DNA from: Candidatus Acidiferrales bacterium
Lineage (GTDB): Bacteria; Acidobacteriota; Terriglobia; Acidiferrales; UBA7541
DNA: 9,354 nt
Direction: 5' to 3'
Assembly: GCA_955651735.1 (NCBI GenBank)
Contig: CATPAM010000006.1
Coordinates: 1 to 9,354 of the forward strand
Shown here: positions 1-6,658 of the stretch, piece by piece
How the letters are laid out: each line of letters starts with the position of its first letter
Numbering within the stretch: position 1 is the stretch's first letter
The notes under the pieces: generated by a model
What the model was told of the DNA's origin: nothing
What the model saw: only the letters and a program-made list of their open reading frames with translations
Database searches by the model: none
Program-made: the position numbers and the translations under genes

Positions 1-2
1 GC

Positions 3-308
3 TTCAGCGGCATCATTTATGACACCGCATCAGTTTCCAGTATGCACGCGATTGCCGCCGCCCGCGAACGTATTGAGATGCGCATACGCGAAGAAGGCAT
101 GAGCGGCCGGAAGGACCTGCCCCTGCTGCGCGCCCAGAGCCATGCGAACGCCGATCTCATTCGTACGGTGGAGCACGGCATAGGACATCAGCCCGTAAAT
201 TGCGATGCAGGCGAGAAAAACAGCAACGAGGCTGAGCGCACGGGAGGAACCCAGTCCTTTCTCCAAAACTTACTGACGAGCAGGCGGCAAGAACGTTTCC
301 AGGGATAA
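3..308 (+). CDS. 3' end of an unidentified + strand gene running into inverted permease DNA (partial, probably broken)
   Basis: The + strand frame starting at base 3 is open from the window edge to a TAA at 306-308. Its first 35 or so codons look like real protein: they include [12 protein letters not shown] followed by an alanine/arginine/glutamate-rich helix ([14 protein letters not shown]), with good third-position GC bias. From about base 110 onward the frame is simply antisense to a recognisable ADOP permease remnant, so the last 65 or so residues are not a natural C-terminus. I infer that the gene lost its own 3' end when the permease fragment was joined to it in inverted orientation. 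I do not recognise the family and assign no function. The alternative is that the gene ended naturally near here and the open frame is chance, but no stop lies in this frame before 306. Confidence that bases 3-110 are coding is moderate. Confidence 0.4.
   Translation, partial: FSGIIYDTASVSSMHAIAAARERIEMRIREEGMSGRKDLPLLRAQSHANADLIRTVEHGIGHQPVNCDAGEKNSNEAERTGGTQSFLQNLLTSRRQERFQG
105..300 (-). pseudogene. Remnant of an ADOP/FtsX-like ABC transporter permease (MacB-type), C-terminal part
   Basis: Read on the - strand, bases 240-115 encode a transmembrane segment ([20 protein letters not shown]) followed by [20 protein letters not shown]. This is the hallmark of the last FtsX domain of acidobacterial duplicated orphan permeases, large inner-membrane proteins of about 800 residues related to MacB. 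Only about 55 residues survive. Upstream there is an in-frame TAA at 272-270, and the expected preceding residues (a pattern like RFLAALLVS) are recoverable only by shifting frame. Downstream, similarity stops right after QVL at about base 115, where the usual two last membrane helices should continue. The fragment has no plausible start codon with a ribosome binding site. It is therefore a decayed piece left by rearrangement, not a functional transporter. The family match is strong; the exact fragment ends are approximate. Confidence 0.72.
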
Positions 309-354
309 CCGCTCTAAATTTGCTGAAGCGTGAGTACACAGGGTGAGGATAGGG

Positions 355-1002
355 TCAGAGTTTTGAAGCGGGTTTGATGTCTAGTTCGATTTCGGAGCCT
401 TCGGGTAAATCGAGGGGATCGACGGGGACTAGCGCGCCGTTGCGGACATGGGCGCGGATTTTGCGGGACCGGGCAGGGCGCGGCTTGGCCCCCGGCGTAT
501 CCGGCTTCATTCGTGCTGGTGCGCTTGAGGTTTCGTCCAGGGCTTCGTTGGCGAGGGCGTCGGCTTCGGCGTTTTGTTCGCGGTAGACGTGGTCGATTTT
601 GAAGGAAGCGAAGGTCTGGGCCATTTTGCGAGCGCGTTCGAACAGCGGGCGAAGCTCCGGGCTCTTCACTTTGTACTGGCCGCGCATCTGGCGCACCAGC
701 AATTCCGAATCGCTTTCCACACGGAGCGCGCGAATTCCGTGCGATTGCGCGTAATCGAGCGCGGCGATGAGGCCGTAGTATTCGGCGACGTTGTTGGTCA
801 TGCGGCCGATATATTTTTTGAGCTTGGCGACGACTTCGCCGCGCGGATCGCGAATTACCACGCCGTAGGAGGCAGGGCCGGGATTTCCGCGCGAGCCGCC
901 ATCGATGTTGGCGCGGTATGCGGCGGTCGGCGCATTTGATTCGGTGGCAGCATCGGCGAAGAGTCTGGCGCCGCGATTGGCGGATGGGAGCTTAGGGATC
1001 AC
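355..1002 (-). CDS. RNase HI-like protein with C-terminal DUF104/AF2212-like domain
   Basis: 215 residues. The RNase H fold spans about residues 28-158: the first strand with IDGGSRGNPGPASYG, then NNVAEYYGLIAAL, RVESDSELLVRQM and HVYREQNAEADALANEAL. The four metal-binding acids expected for hydrolysis of RNA in RNA:DNA hybrids are present as D34, E74, D98 and D148. It resembles the RnhA-like ARI subgroup rather than E. coli RnhA. After a proline/arginine-rich linker (about 159-180), residues 181-212 (KIRAHVRNGALVPVDPLDLP, then EGSEIELDI) match the short beta-rich DUF104 domain of AF2212-type antitoxins. That is an unusual addition, possibly for nucleic-acid or protein binding; this is inference. 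The start is GTG at 1002-1000, which overlaps the TGA of the upstream zinc-ribbon gene (GTGA), so translation is probably coupled. No ribosome binding site of its own is needed. Cytoplasmic; it likely removes RNA from hybrids or R-loops. Confidence 0.9.
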   Translation of the reverse strand: MIPKLPSANRGARLFADAATESNAPTAAYRANIDGGSRGNPGPASYGVVIRDPRGEVVAKLKKYIGRMTNNVAEYYGLIAALDYAQSHGIRALRVESDSELLVRQMRGQYKVKSPELRPLFERARKMAQTFASFKIDHVYREQNAEADALANEALDETSSAPARMKPDTPGAKPRPARSRKIRAHVRNGALVPVDPLDLPEGSEIELDIKPASKL

Positions 1003-1775
1003 GACGAGCTAGACGCGGAAGAGGCGGCGCTGCTGGAGCCGGTTTCCGGATTGGGCGCGGGAATAGGTTCGAGCGAATACAGAATCAGGCCGCAGCTTTC
1101 GCAGCGAAAGAGTTCATCGTTGGCGTCCCGGAGGAGTTGCTGAAGGATGTGCGGCAGGACGCGCATGCCGCAGCCGCGGCACTGACCGTCGCGGGCTTCG
1201 GCTAACGCGACGCCGTGATGGCGCTTGGCGATGCGCTCGTAGAGAACACGCAAATCTTCGGGAATGGGCGCGATGGCGGGCTCGCGCTTGGCGAGGGCCG
1301 CGTCCAGATCTTTCTTCTTTGCGGCGTGCTGCGTGTGCAGTTCCTTGCGTTCGGCGGCGATGGATCGCTCGGCCTGGCTGAGCGCGGTTTCCGCGGATTT
1401 CAAGCGGCGCTCGGAATCTTCCCCGGCCATCATGATTTCGAGCTGGCGGTCCTCGGCCTTGGCGACTTCGGCTTCGGCATTTGTAATTTCGTGCTGCAGG
1501 GCTTTGTAGGCTTCGTTGGTTTTTACGGCGCCGCTTTGTTCGCGATATTTGCGGGCACGCTCTTTCCACTGCCGCACGTCGAGCTCGAATTTCTTGCGTT
1601 CGGTAAGGCTGTGGGTATGGGCTTCGCGGGCTGCGGTGACGGCATTGCGCGCCCCGGTTAGCTGCATGTCGGCATCGCGAACGCGTTTGGGGAAAGCGTC
1701 CAGCTCCGCGCGTAATGCGGCAATGTGCTGGTCAATGGTTTGGAGATCGAGAAGGCGCGGAATCGCGGGATGCAT
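999..1775 (-). CDS. Coiled-coil protein with C4-type zinc ribbon (CdsZ/PF02591 family)
   Basis: 258 residues. Residues 8-165 are almost entirely charged heptad-like helix, predicted to form a long antiparallel coiled coil, and contain the family pattern NEAYKALQHEI at 87-97. The C-terminal zinc ribbon has two CxxC knuckles, C199/C202 (GQCRGCGMRV) and C225/C228 (FRCESCGLILY), spaced as in the zf-RING_7 domain. A serine/alanine tail (247-258) follows. Family members include chlamydial CdsZ and mycobacterial Rv2229c; their biochemical role is not settled, with nucleic-acid or protein scaffolding proposed. The gene starts at ATG 1775-1773; no strong Shine-Dalgarno is visible and only a weak GAG lies upstream. 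The stop overlaps the start of the RNase HI gene, the same order as Rv2229c-Rv2228c in M. tuberculosis, which supports a joint role in RNA/DNA metabolism. The Nif3-like gene that often precedes this pair is absent from the window. Confidence 0.88.
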   Translation of the reverse strand: MHPAIPRLLDLQTIDQHIAALRAELDAFPKRVRDADMQLTGARNAVTAAREAHTHSLTERKKFELDVRQWKERARKYREQSGAVKTNEAYKALQHEITNAEAEVAKAEDRQLEIMMAGEDSERRLKSAETALSQAERSIAAERKELHTQHAAKKKDLDAALAKREPAIAPIPEDLRVLYERIAKRHHGVALAEARDGQCRGCGMRVLPHILQQLLRDANDELFRCESCGLILYSLEPIPAPNPETGSSSAASSASSSS

Positions 1776-1899
1776 CTAACTCAAGTTTAGCACAGCGCTG
1801 CGTTGGGAAGCGTCGAGTGCGGATTCAACCAACTTCGTATCCCATCACGGCAACTGGTATTCTAAATGAACCCAGGTTTCCGGGAGAACATCAAGCAAC
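1776..1899. promoter_or_regulatory. Divergent intergenic region with candidate promoter for the ABC-F gene
   Basis: This 124-bp spacer separates the divergently oriented zinc-ribbon operon and the ABC-F gene. On the + strand an extended -10 element is visible: TG at 1855-1856, one base, then TATTCT at 1858-1863, with only a poor -35 match (TTCGTA, 1834-1839). It would start RNA at about 1870, leaving a leader of roughly 30 bases before the TTG start. On the - strand, TAAACT at 1789-1784 could be a -10 for the zinc-ribbon gene. It would give an almost leaderless transcript, which would fit the missing Shine-Dalgarno, but no convincing -35 accompanies it. Both are inferences from consensus alone. 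Confidence 0.4.
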
Positions 1900-3717
1900 T
1901 TGCCACCGATCATCAGCGCACAGGGCCTATCCAAACGATACGGGGCCGCTCCGCTTTTTCGAGATATCTCTTTCACGGTGTCGGACGGTGACCGCATCGG
2001 CGTCATCGGGCCGAACGGTTCCGGCAAATCGACGCTTCTGGAGATGCTGCACGGGCGTGTAAAACCGGACAGCGGAGGTGTAGCGGTCCGCAAAGGCACG
2101 CGAGTGCGGTGCGTGCTGCAGATATCGGAATTCGCGCGCGGCGAAACGATTCGGACGGTAATCGACAAAGCGCTAGATCAAGCAAGAATCCCGGACACGG
2201 AACGACTGACGCGCATTGCAGAAATCCTGGGACGCGCTGGTTTTACCGATCTCGACGCCGACGCGGCAACGCTGTCCGGCGGCTGGCGCAAGCGCCTGGC
2301 GATCGTCGAGGCGCTGGTCCAGAAGCCGGACATTCTGCTTCTGGATGAACCGACCAACCATTTGGATCTTGCCGGTATCAAGTGGCTGGAAACGCTGTTG
2401 CAAAGTGCGCCGTTCGCTAGCGTGATCGTCAGTCACGACCGCTATTTTCTGGAAAACGTGGCCAACGAAATTGTCGAACTCAACCCTGCTTATGAAGATG
2501 GAGCGCTGCGCGTCTCCGGAAACTACAGCACATTCCTGGAAGCCAAGGAGGTGTATCTGCACGCGCAGCGAAACCGGCAAGAGGCGCTGGAGAATCGCGT
2601 GCATACGGAAATTGATTGGCTGCGGCGGGGCCCCAAAGCGCGGACAACGAAGTCGAAGGCGCGCATCGACAAAGCACACAAAATGATCGGTGAATTGGCG
2701 GAAATGAACGCGCGCACGCGCAGCACGAGCGCGAAAATCGATTTCTCCGCCTCCGACCGGCAAACCAAGCAATTGCTCACGCTCGATGGCGTGAGTTATG
2801 CGATGGGCGAGCGCACGCTTTTTGGCGATATTCATTTCATCATCACCTCCGGCATGCGTGTGGGGCTGGTGGGTCCAAATGGCAGCGGGAAGACGACGCT
2901 GCTGCGGCTACTAAAGGGCGAACTGAAGCCCACGCGTGGCAACATGCGCCAAGCGGAGTCCTTGCGCATCGTGTACTTCGACCAGAATCGCGAGCTGGAC
3001 CCGGACATCACGCTGCGTCGTGCGCTCGCGCCGGACAGTGATTCGGTCATCTATCAAGACCGGGTCATTCACGTGGCGGCTTGGTCGGCACGATTCCTGT
3101 TCACGGGAGAGAACTTGAATCAACGCATCGGGCGGCTCTCTGGCGGCGAGCGTGCGCGCGTGTTGATCGCGCAACTTATGCTGCAACCGGCGGACGTCCT
3201 GCTGCTGGACGAGCCCACCAATGATCTGGATATCCCCACGTTGGAGGTGTTGGAGGAGAGCCTTCTGGAATACCGCGGGGCGTTGGTGCTGGTCACGCAC
3301 GACCGTTACATGCTCGACCGTATCTCGACGGTGGTGTTCGGGCTCGACGGCCTGGGTGGCGCAGAGCGTTTTGCCGACTACTCGCAATGGGAGGCTTGGC
3401 AGCGCTCACAACTGGCGGCCGGCAAGATTAATCAGTCCGTTGAAACGCAGAGCCCCAGCGGAGTCGCTAATGCGCGCAAGGCATCCCTGACAAAGAAAAA
3501 ATTCTCCTATAAAGAGGCGCGTGAATTAGAAACCATCGAACAGCGCATCGCCGACGCAGAGAGGGAATTGCAGGCGAAACATGATGTGCTGCAGGACGTG
3601 GCGATTATGAGCGACGGCGCACGCCTGCACGCTGCGTCGATGGAAATGGACGCGGCGCAGAGGACGATCGATCAGCTTTATGCGCGGTGGGTTGAGTTGG
3701 AGCAAAAAAAGAACTGA
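1900..3717 (+). CDS. uup: ABC-F family ATPase, Uup type
   Basis: 605 residues, two ATP-binding cassettes and no membrane segments, so a soluble ABC-F protein. First cassette: Walker [10 protein letters not shown] (37-45), Q-loop Q74, signature LSGGWRKR (125-132), Walker [14 protein letters not shown] (144-156), switch H179. The inter-cassette linker (about 225-290) contains [17 protein letters not shown], typical of Uup. Second cassette: GPNGSGKTT (325-333), Q362, LSGGERAR (413-420), [13 protein letters not shown] (432-444), H467. The C-terminus (about 530-603) starts with [13 protein letters not shown] and forms a coiled coil, the DNA-binding domain that distinguishes Uup from EttA. Uup of E. 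coli affects precise transposon excision, replication and ribosome function. The start is TTG: an in-frame TGA at 1867-1869 leaves no ATG or GTG, the next residues match family N-termini ([11 protein letters not shown]), and GGGAGA lies 12 bases upstream. Length is close to the family norm of about 600-640. It is convergent with the DUF711 gene; the 42-bp gap shows no clear terminator. Confidence 0.92.
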   Translation: MPPIISAQGLSKRYGAAPLFRDISFTVSDGDRIGVIGPNGSGKSTLLEMLHGRVKPDSGGVAVRKGTRVRCVLQISEFARGETIRTVIDKALDQARIPDTERLTRIAEILGRAGFTDLDADAATLSGGWRKRLAIVEALVQKPDILLLDEPTNHLDLAGIKWLETLLQSAPFASVIVSHDRYFLENVANEIVELNPAYEDGALRVSGNYSTFLEAKEVYLHAQRNRQEALENRVHTEIDWLRRGPKARTTKSKARIDKAHKMIGELAEMNARTRSTSAKIDFSASDRQTKQLLTLDGVSYAMGERTLFGDIHFIITSGMRVGLVGPNGSGKTTLLRLLKGELKPTRGNMRQAESLRIVYFDQNRELDPDITLRRALAPDSDSVIYQDRVIHVAAWSARFLFTGENLNQRIGRLSGGERARVLIAQLMLQPADVLLLDEPTNDLDIPTLEVLEESLLEYRGALVLVTHDRYMLDRISTVVFGLDGLGGAERFADYSQWEAWQRSQLAAGKINQSVETQSPSGVANARKASLTKKKFSYKEARELETIEQRIADAERELQAKHDVLQDVAIMSDGARLHAASMEMDAAQRTIDQLYARWVELEQKKN

Positions 3718-3759
3718 GTCCTTAGCAAGCCCGGAACGAGCACGCCGATAGGTTTCTCC

Positions 3760-5031
3760 TCAGGGGCTCTTGCGGTCGATAGGCTGCAGCGTGGCGTTGA
3801 CTAGAAATGGGTCGTCAAACTCGGTTGTGTCGCCCGCATTTTTTCCCGCGACGGGAAGCAGCCTGGCGGAGAGCGGCTTATGCCATTTGACGGCGAGGCT
3901 GGCCATGTCGCCGATGATGAGCTCGAGTTGCTGCTCGCTGATATCGCCGGGGAGCGGCACGGTGTCGAGGCCGGTGCCGCAGACAGCGCTGTAGCTGAGG
4001 AGGGCGTCGAGCGAGATGCGGCCTTCGCTCCAACGCTGGGCGAGGCGCGAATCTTCGAGGATCGGCAACATCAGGCCGGAATAGCCGGTCTGCTTCACCT
4101 GAATATCGCGGATGGCGGCCGTGATGGTGGCGGCGCCGGTGAGCGTGCCCGGAGAGCCGATGGGCTGCCCCGTTAGAGTTTCGAGCGCGGCGGCGATCGA
4201 GACGTTTTTCAAGGGCGCGGGAGAGAGATCGATGCCCATGTAGGCCCAGCCGGTGTCCTGGTCGACGCGGCCGGCGAGCGCTTCGATGGCAAACGCATCG
4301 CTGCCAAGACGCTCGGTGAGGCGGCGGCGGGCGGTGGCCAAATCGGGCGCGCCCTGGAAGGCGGCGGCCACTGTGTTTGCGGACTCGAGGGCGATGGCGA
4401 ACTGGTGACCGAAGCCGGTGTGGTACGAACCGGGGAAGAAGGGCGTCAGAGGCGGGACCAGAGCAATCGCGGAGAAACTAAAATTGGCCTGGCTGTGCTC
4501 GGTGGCGGAAAGCTTTAGCATGGCGCGAGCTGCGGCGCCCACGGAGGGCCAGCGCACGCCGTTTTCATCGGCGACGACCAGGCTGGCGTTGATGGACTTT
4601 GTGTTTTTGAGGACGTCGACCAGGAGATCGGCCTGCGATTCGGGGTCGTCGGCATGGAACATGGCCGGGCCGATGGAGGCGGCGAATTTGTCCTGCGTGG
4701 CGAGGGCGTCGTAGGCCTTGAAAAACGCCAGAGCTTGCTCGGGGGTAAGTCCCTTGGTGTACTCGGCGAAGGGTTGCGTGGAGATGCGAATGGTTTCGAC
4801 TTCAAAGTCGCGGGATTCGAAGATCGTGCGGGCGCGCTTGAGCATGGTCATGGCGTCGGCGACTTGCTGTTGATATTGGGTGCGGTCGAGGTTGATGAAA
4901 GCGGTGATGGCGCGGATTTTGGGGCGCGCGGGATCGGGCGGGGCTTTGCGCTGGGCGTGGGCGGCGCCGAATACAAGAAAGATCGAGACGGCGCAGAGAA
5001 GAGCCGAGAATCGAACTTTGCCAAGACGCAT
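3760..5031 (-). CDS. DUF711 (UPF0210-like) family protein with N-terminal signal peptide
   Basis: 423 residues. Diagnostic blocks of DUF711 are GYSGLMLPILED (317-327), SAVCGTGLDTVPLPGD (348-363, with C351), KPLSARLLPVAGKNAGD (385-401) and TEFDDPFLVNA (403-413), plus FFPGSYHTG near 198-206. The family is related in fold to the pyruvate formate-lyase barrel; no reaction is established and I assign none. Unusually, residues 1-26 look like a Sec signal peptide: MRLGKVR, a hydrophobic core (about 8-22) and a cleavage site AHA|Q after residue 26, so the product is probably periplasmic or lipid-free secreted. Starting at a later methionine would remove this segment but would also discard normal domain sequence. 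The ATG at 5031-5029 has a good ribosome binding site, GGAGA, six bases upstream. It lies 111 bp downstream of the acyl-CoA dehydrogenase gene on the same strand and may be read through from it; a hairpin-forming sequence lies in that gap. Confidence 0.88.
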   Translation of the reverse strand: MRLGKVRFSALLCAVSIFLVFGAAHAQRKAPPDPARPKIRAITAFINLDRTQYQQQVADAMTMLKRARTIFESRDFEVETIRISTQPFAEYTKGLTPEQALAFFKAYDALATQDKFAASIGPAMFHADDPESQADLLVDVLKNTKSINASLVVADENGVRWPSVGAAARAMLKLSATEHSQANFSFSAIALVPPLTPFFPGSYHTGFGHQFAIALESANTVAAAFQGAPDLATARRRLTERLGSDAFAIEALAGRVDQDTGWAYMGIDLSPAPLKNVSIAAALETLTGQPIGSPGTLTGAATITAAIRDIQVKQTGYSGLMLPILEDSRLAQRWSEGRISLDALLSYSAVCGTGLDTVPLPGDISEQQLELIIGDMASLAVKWHKPLSARLLPVAGKNAGDTTEFDDPFLVNATLQPIDRKSP

Positions 5032-5046
5032 AGATGGTCTCCAAGT

Positions 5047-5084
5047 GGGGCGAAGCAGTGCCTGCTGCAGGCGGGCTGCGCCCC
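5047..5084. repeat. Nested imperfect inverted repeat (REP-like hairpin) in the DUF711 leader
   Basis: Three nested complementary arm pairs are visible: GGGGC (5047-5051) with GCCCC (5080-5084), GCAG (5055-5058) with CTGC (5076-5079), and the central near-palindrome CCTGCTGCAGG (5061-5071). On the - strand it reads TTGTAGGGGCGCAG followed by the returning arm, which resembles short dispersed palindromic repeats often seen in intergenic DNA of acidobacteria and other phyla. It lies 16-53 bases upstream of the DUF711 start, so if transcribed it would fold in the leader just ahead of the ribosome binding site. Whether it is a dispersed repeat or a local regulatory hairpin cannot be decided from one copy. 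Confidence 0.45.
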
Positions 5085-5142
5085 TACAAGATACAGGAAT
5101 TGGCGCGGCGGATTTCGAGAAATCGATAATTTGTAGCGCCGT

Positions 5143-6315
5143 CTAAACGAAGGCGGCGATGCCGGTGATGCGCTCGCCGATTACGAGCTTGTGGATATCG
5201 TTGGTGCCTTCGTAGGTGGAGACGCTTTCGAGGTTGTTCATGTGGCGCATGATGGGGTAATCGTCGACGATGCCGTTGGCACCGAGAATGTCGCGGGCTT
5301 TGCGGGCGGTGTCGAGGGCGATAGCGACGTTGTTCATCTTGAGCATGGAGATGTGCGACGGATCGACCTTGTTTTTGTCTTTCAGACGGCCGACGTGGAG
5401 CGCGAGGAGTTGGCCCTTCACGATTTCCGTGATCATCCAGGCCAGTTTTTCCTGCACCAGTTGGTGAGAGGCGATGGGCTTGTTGGCGAATTGTTTGCGC
5501 GTTTTGGCGTATTGCAACGCGGTGTCGTAGCAGGCCATGGCCGCGCCGAGCGCACCCCAGCCGATGCCGTAGCGCGCTTGGTTGAGGCAGCCGAGCGGGC
5601 CTTTCAGTCCGACCACGTTGGGGAGCAAATTTTCCGCGGGGATTTCGCAATCGGAAAAAGACAAGCCGGAGGTTACCGAGGCGCGCAGCGACCATTTGCC
5701 GTGAACGTCCCAGGCTTTGAAGCCGGGCGTGCCTTTTTCCACGAGGAAGCCGCGAATTTTTTCGTCTTCGCACTTGGCCCAGACGACGGCGACATCGGCG
5801 ATGGAGCCGCTGGTAATCCACATTTTTTCGCCGTTCAAAACGTACTTACTGCCTTTTTTCACCGCGCGGGTGAGCATGCCGCCTGGATTGGAGCCGAATT
5901 GCGGCTCGGTCAGGCCGAAGCAGCCGAGGGCGGCGCCTTGCTGCAGAAGTGGCAGCCACTTATCTTTTTGCGCGTCGCTGCCATAGGCGTAGATGGGATA
6001 CATCACCAGAGCGCTCTGCACGGAGACAAAGCTGCGAAAGCCGGAGTCGCCGCGCTCCAATTCCTGGGTGACAAGGCCGTAGGCGACATTGGACATGCCG
6101 GCACACCCGTAGCCCTGCAGATTGGCGCCGAAAAATCCGAGTTCGCCGAGCTGCGGAACGAGGTGGCGAGGGAATGTTCCTTCACGGCTGTGCTTTTCGA
6201 TGATGGGAATGATTTCGTTTTCGACGAATTGGCGGGCGGTCTGGCGCACCAGCTTTTCTTCGTCGTTGAGTTGCGAGTCGAAGTCGATGAAGTCGACGCC
6301 GCTGTATCCGGCCAT
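5143..6315 (-). CDS. gcdH: Acyl-CoA dehydrogenase, glutaryl-CoA dehydrogenase type
   Basis: 390 residues, full length for the family. It has the three acyl-CoA dehydrogenase domains: N-terminal helical (about 15-128), central beta with FGLTEPQFGSN (133-143) and WITSG (166-170) for FAD and substrate binding, and C-terminal helical with RYGIGWGALGAAMACYDTAL (248-267), RKQF and QLVQEKLA. The glutaryl-CoA dehydrogenase signature is STYEGTNDIHKLVIG (366-380), with E369 as catalytic base, and ELERGDSGFRSFVSVQSALV, where E87, R94 and S95 fall at the positions known to bind the glutaryl carboxylate in the human enzyme. The expected reaction is FAD-dependent oxidation of glutaryl-CoA to crotonyl-CoA and CO2 in lysine/tryptophan breakdown, passing electrons to ETF. 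Whether it decarboxylates is inferred, not shown. GSN replaces the more common GSD at 141-143. The ATG at 6315-6313 is preceded by an excellent ribosome binding site (GAGGAG, five bases away). No partner catabolic genes are nearby. Confidence 0.88.
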   Translation of the reverse strand: MAGYSGVDFIDFDSQLNDEEKLVRQTARQFVENEIIPIIEKHSREGTFPRHLVPQLGELGFFGANLQGYGCAGMSNVAYGLVTQELERGDSGFRSFVSVQSALVMYPIYAYGSDAQKDKWLPLLQQGAALGCFGLTEPQFGSNPGGMLTRAVKKGSKYVLNGEKMWITSGSIADVAVVWAKCEDEKIRGFLVEKGTPGFKAWDVHGKWSLRASVTSGLSFSDCEIPAENLLPNVVGLKGPLGCLNQARYGIGWGALGAAMACYDTALQYAKTRKQFANKPIASHQLVQEKLAWMITEIVKGQLLALHVGRLKDKNKVDPSHISMLKMNNVAIALDTARKARDILGANGIVDDYPIMRHMNNLESVSTYEGTNDIHKLVIGERITGIAAFV

Positions 6316-6408
6316 GCGTGCTCCTCACTATGTGCTGCGCGGTGACTTGTTTGTGTTGCGGGCGCGATTGCGGCATGCGTCCGGTTCCGTCGCGGCTATT
6401 GCGTTGTC

Positions 6409-6438
6409 ATTGTAGCAATGCGCCGGAATGGCCAGCAA
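6409..6438 (-). promoter_or_regulatory. Candidate sigma-70 promoter for the glutaryl-CoA dehydrogenase gene
   Basis: On the - strand, TTGCTG (6438-6433) and TACAAT (6414-6409) are separated by 18 bases. The -10 matches consensus at five of six positions, the -35 at three of six. Transcription would start near 6402, giving a leader of about 87 bases before the ATG at 6315. The site lies between the 45-residue gene and gcdH, so gcdH need not depend on the upstream small gene. Confidence 0.5.
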
Positions 6439-6456
6439 CTTGCGGGCGTCGCGAGT

Positions 6457-6594
6457 TCAGCTTTTGCGGTGTTTGAAGAACTCCACTTGCCTGAGCCGCT
6501 TTTCGGCTTCCTTCTTTGTCTTGTAAGGAGCGCCGAGATTCTTCTTGCCATCTTCCGAAAGAACTCTATAGCCGCCGGCGACTTTCTTAATCAT
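6457..6594 (-). CDS. Small basic protein of 45 residues, function unknown
   Basis: A short gene encoding 45 residues: MIKKVAGGYRVLSEDGKKN at the start, then LGAPYKTKKEAEKRLRQVEF and a FKHRKS end. It begins at ATG 6594-6592 behind a strong ribosome binding site (AAGAGGTG, about five bases away) and ends at TGA 6459-6457. The layout suggests a two-stranded beta hairpin (KKVAGGYRVLSEDGK, as if pairing around the DG turn), then PYKTKKEAEKRLRQVEFFKH as an amphipathic basic helix. About one third of the residues are lysine or arginine, so nucleic-acid binding is possible but not shown. I recall very similar short proteins with the pattern GGYxVxSExGKxLGxPYKTKxEAExRLRQVEFFKH recurring in bacteria and phages, without an assigned function. 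It is separated from gcdH by 141 bp containing a promoter. The opposite-strand open frame over this region starts without a ribosome binding site and looks like a shadow. Confidence 0.75.
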   Translation of the reverse strand: MIKKVAGGYRVLSEDGKKNLGAPYKTKKEAEKRLRQVEFFKHRKS

Positions 6595-6658
6595 CGTGCA
6601 CCTCTTAGGTCGGATGCGAACGATGGGTGCAAGGAGTGCGACAAGCTTGGGGCTTCGC

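Noticed and set aside
301..354. Gap left of the RNase H gene's 3' end, checked for an insertion-sequence end or terminator
   Set aside because: No inverted repeat, target duplication or T-run was seen.
355..1775. RNase H with antitoxin-like tail plus zinc-ribbon gene considered as a toxin-antitoxin or defence module
   Set aside because: Both are housekeeping-type families in a known conserved pairing, the antitoxin-like part is fused to a nuclease with intact RNase H residues, and no toxin gene is adjacent.
3718..3759. Gap between the convergent Uup and DUF711 genes, checked for a bidirectional terminator
   Set aside because: No stem of more than a few bases and no flanking A/T tracts were found.
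5102..5140. GGCGC/GCGCC outer arms with an inner GATTT-CGAG-AAATC hairpin just after the gcdH stop, considered as a terminator
   Set aside because: The stems are short and there is no following T-run on the - strand, so it does not meet the usual form of an intrinsic terminator.
5191..6345. Open + strand frame of 384 codons antisense to the acyl-CoA dehydrogenase gene
   Set aside because: It has no ribosome binding site and no family resemblance, and it follows the high third-position GC of the true - strand gene, so it is a shadow.
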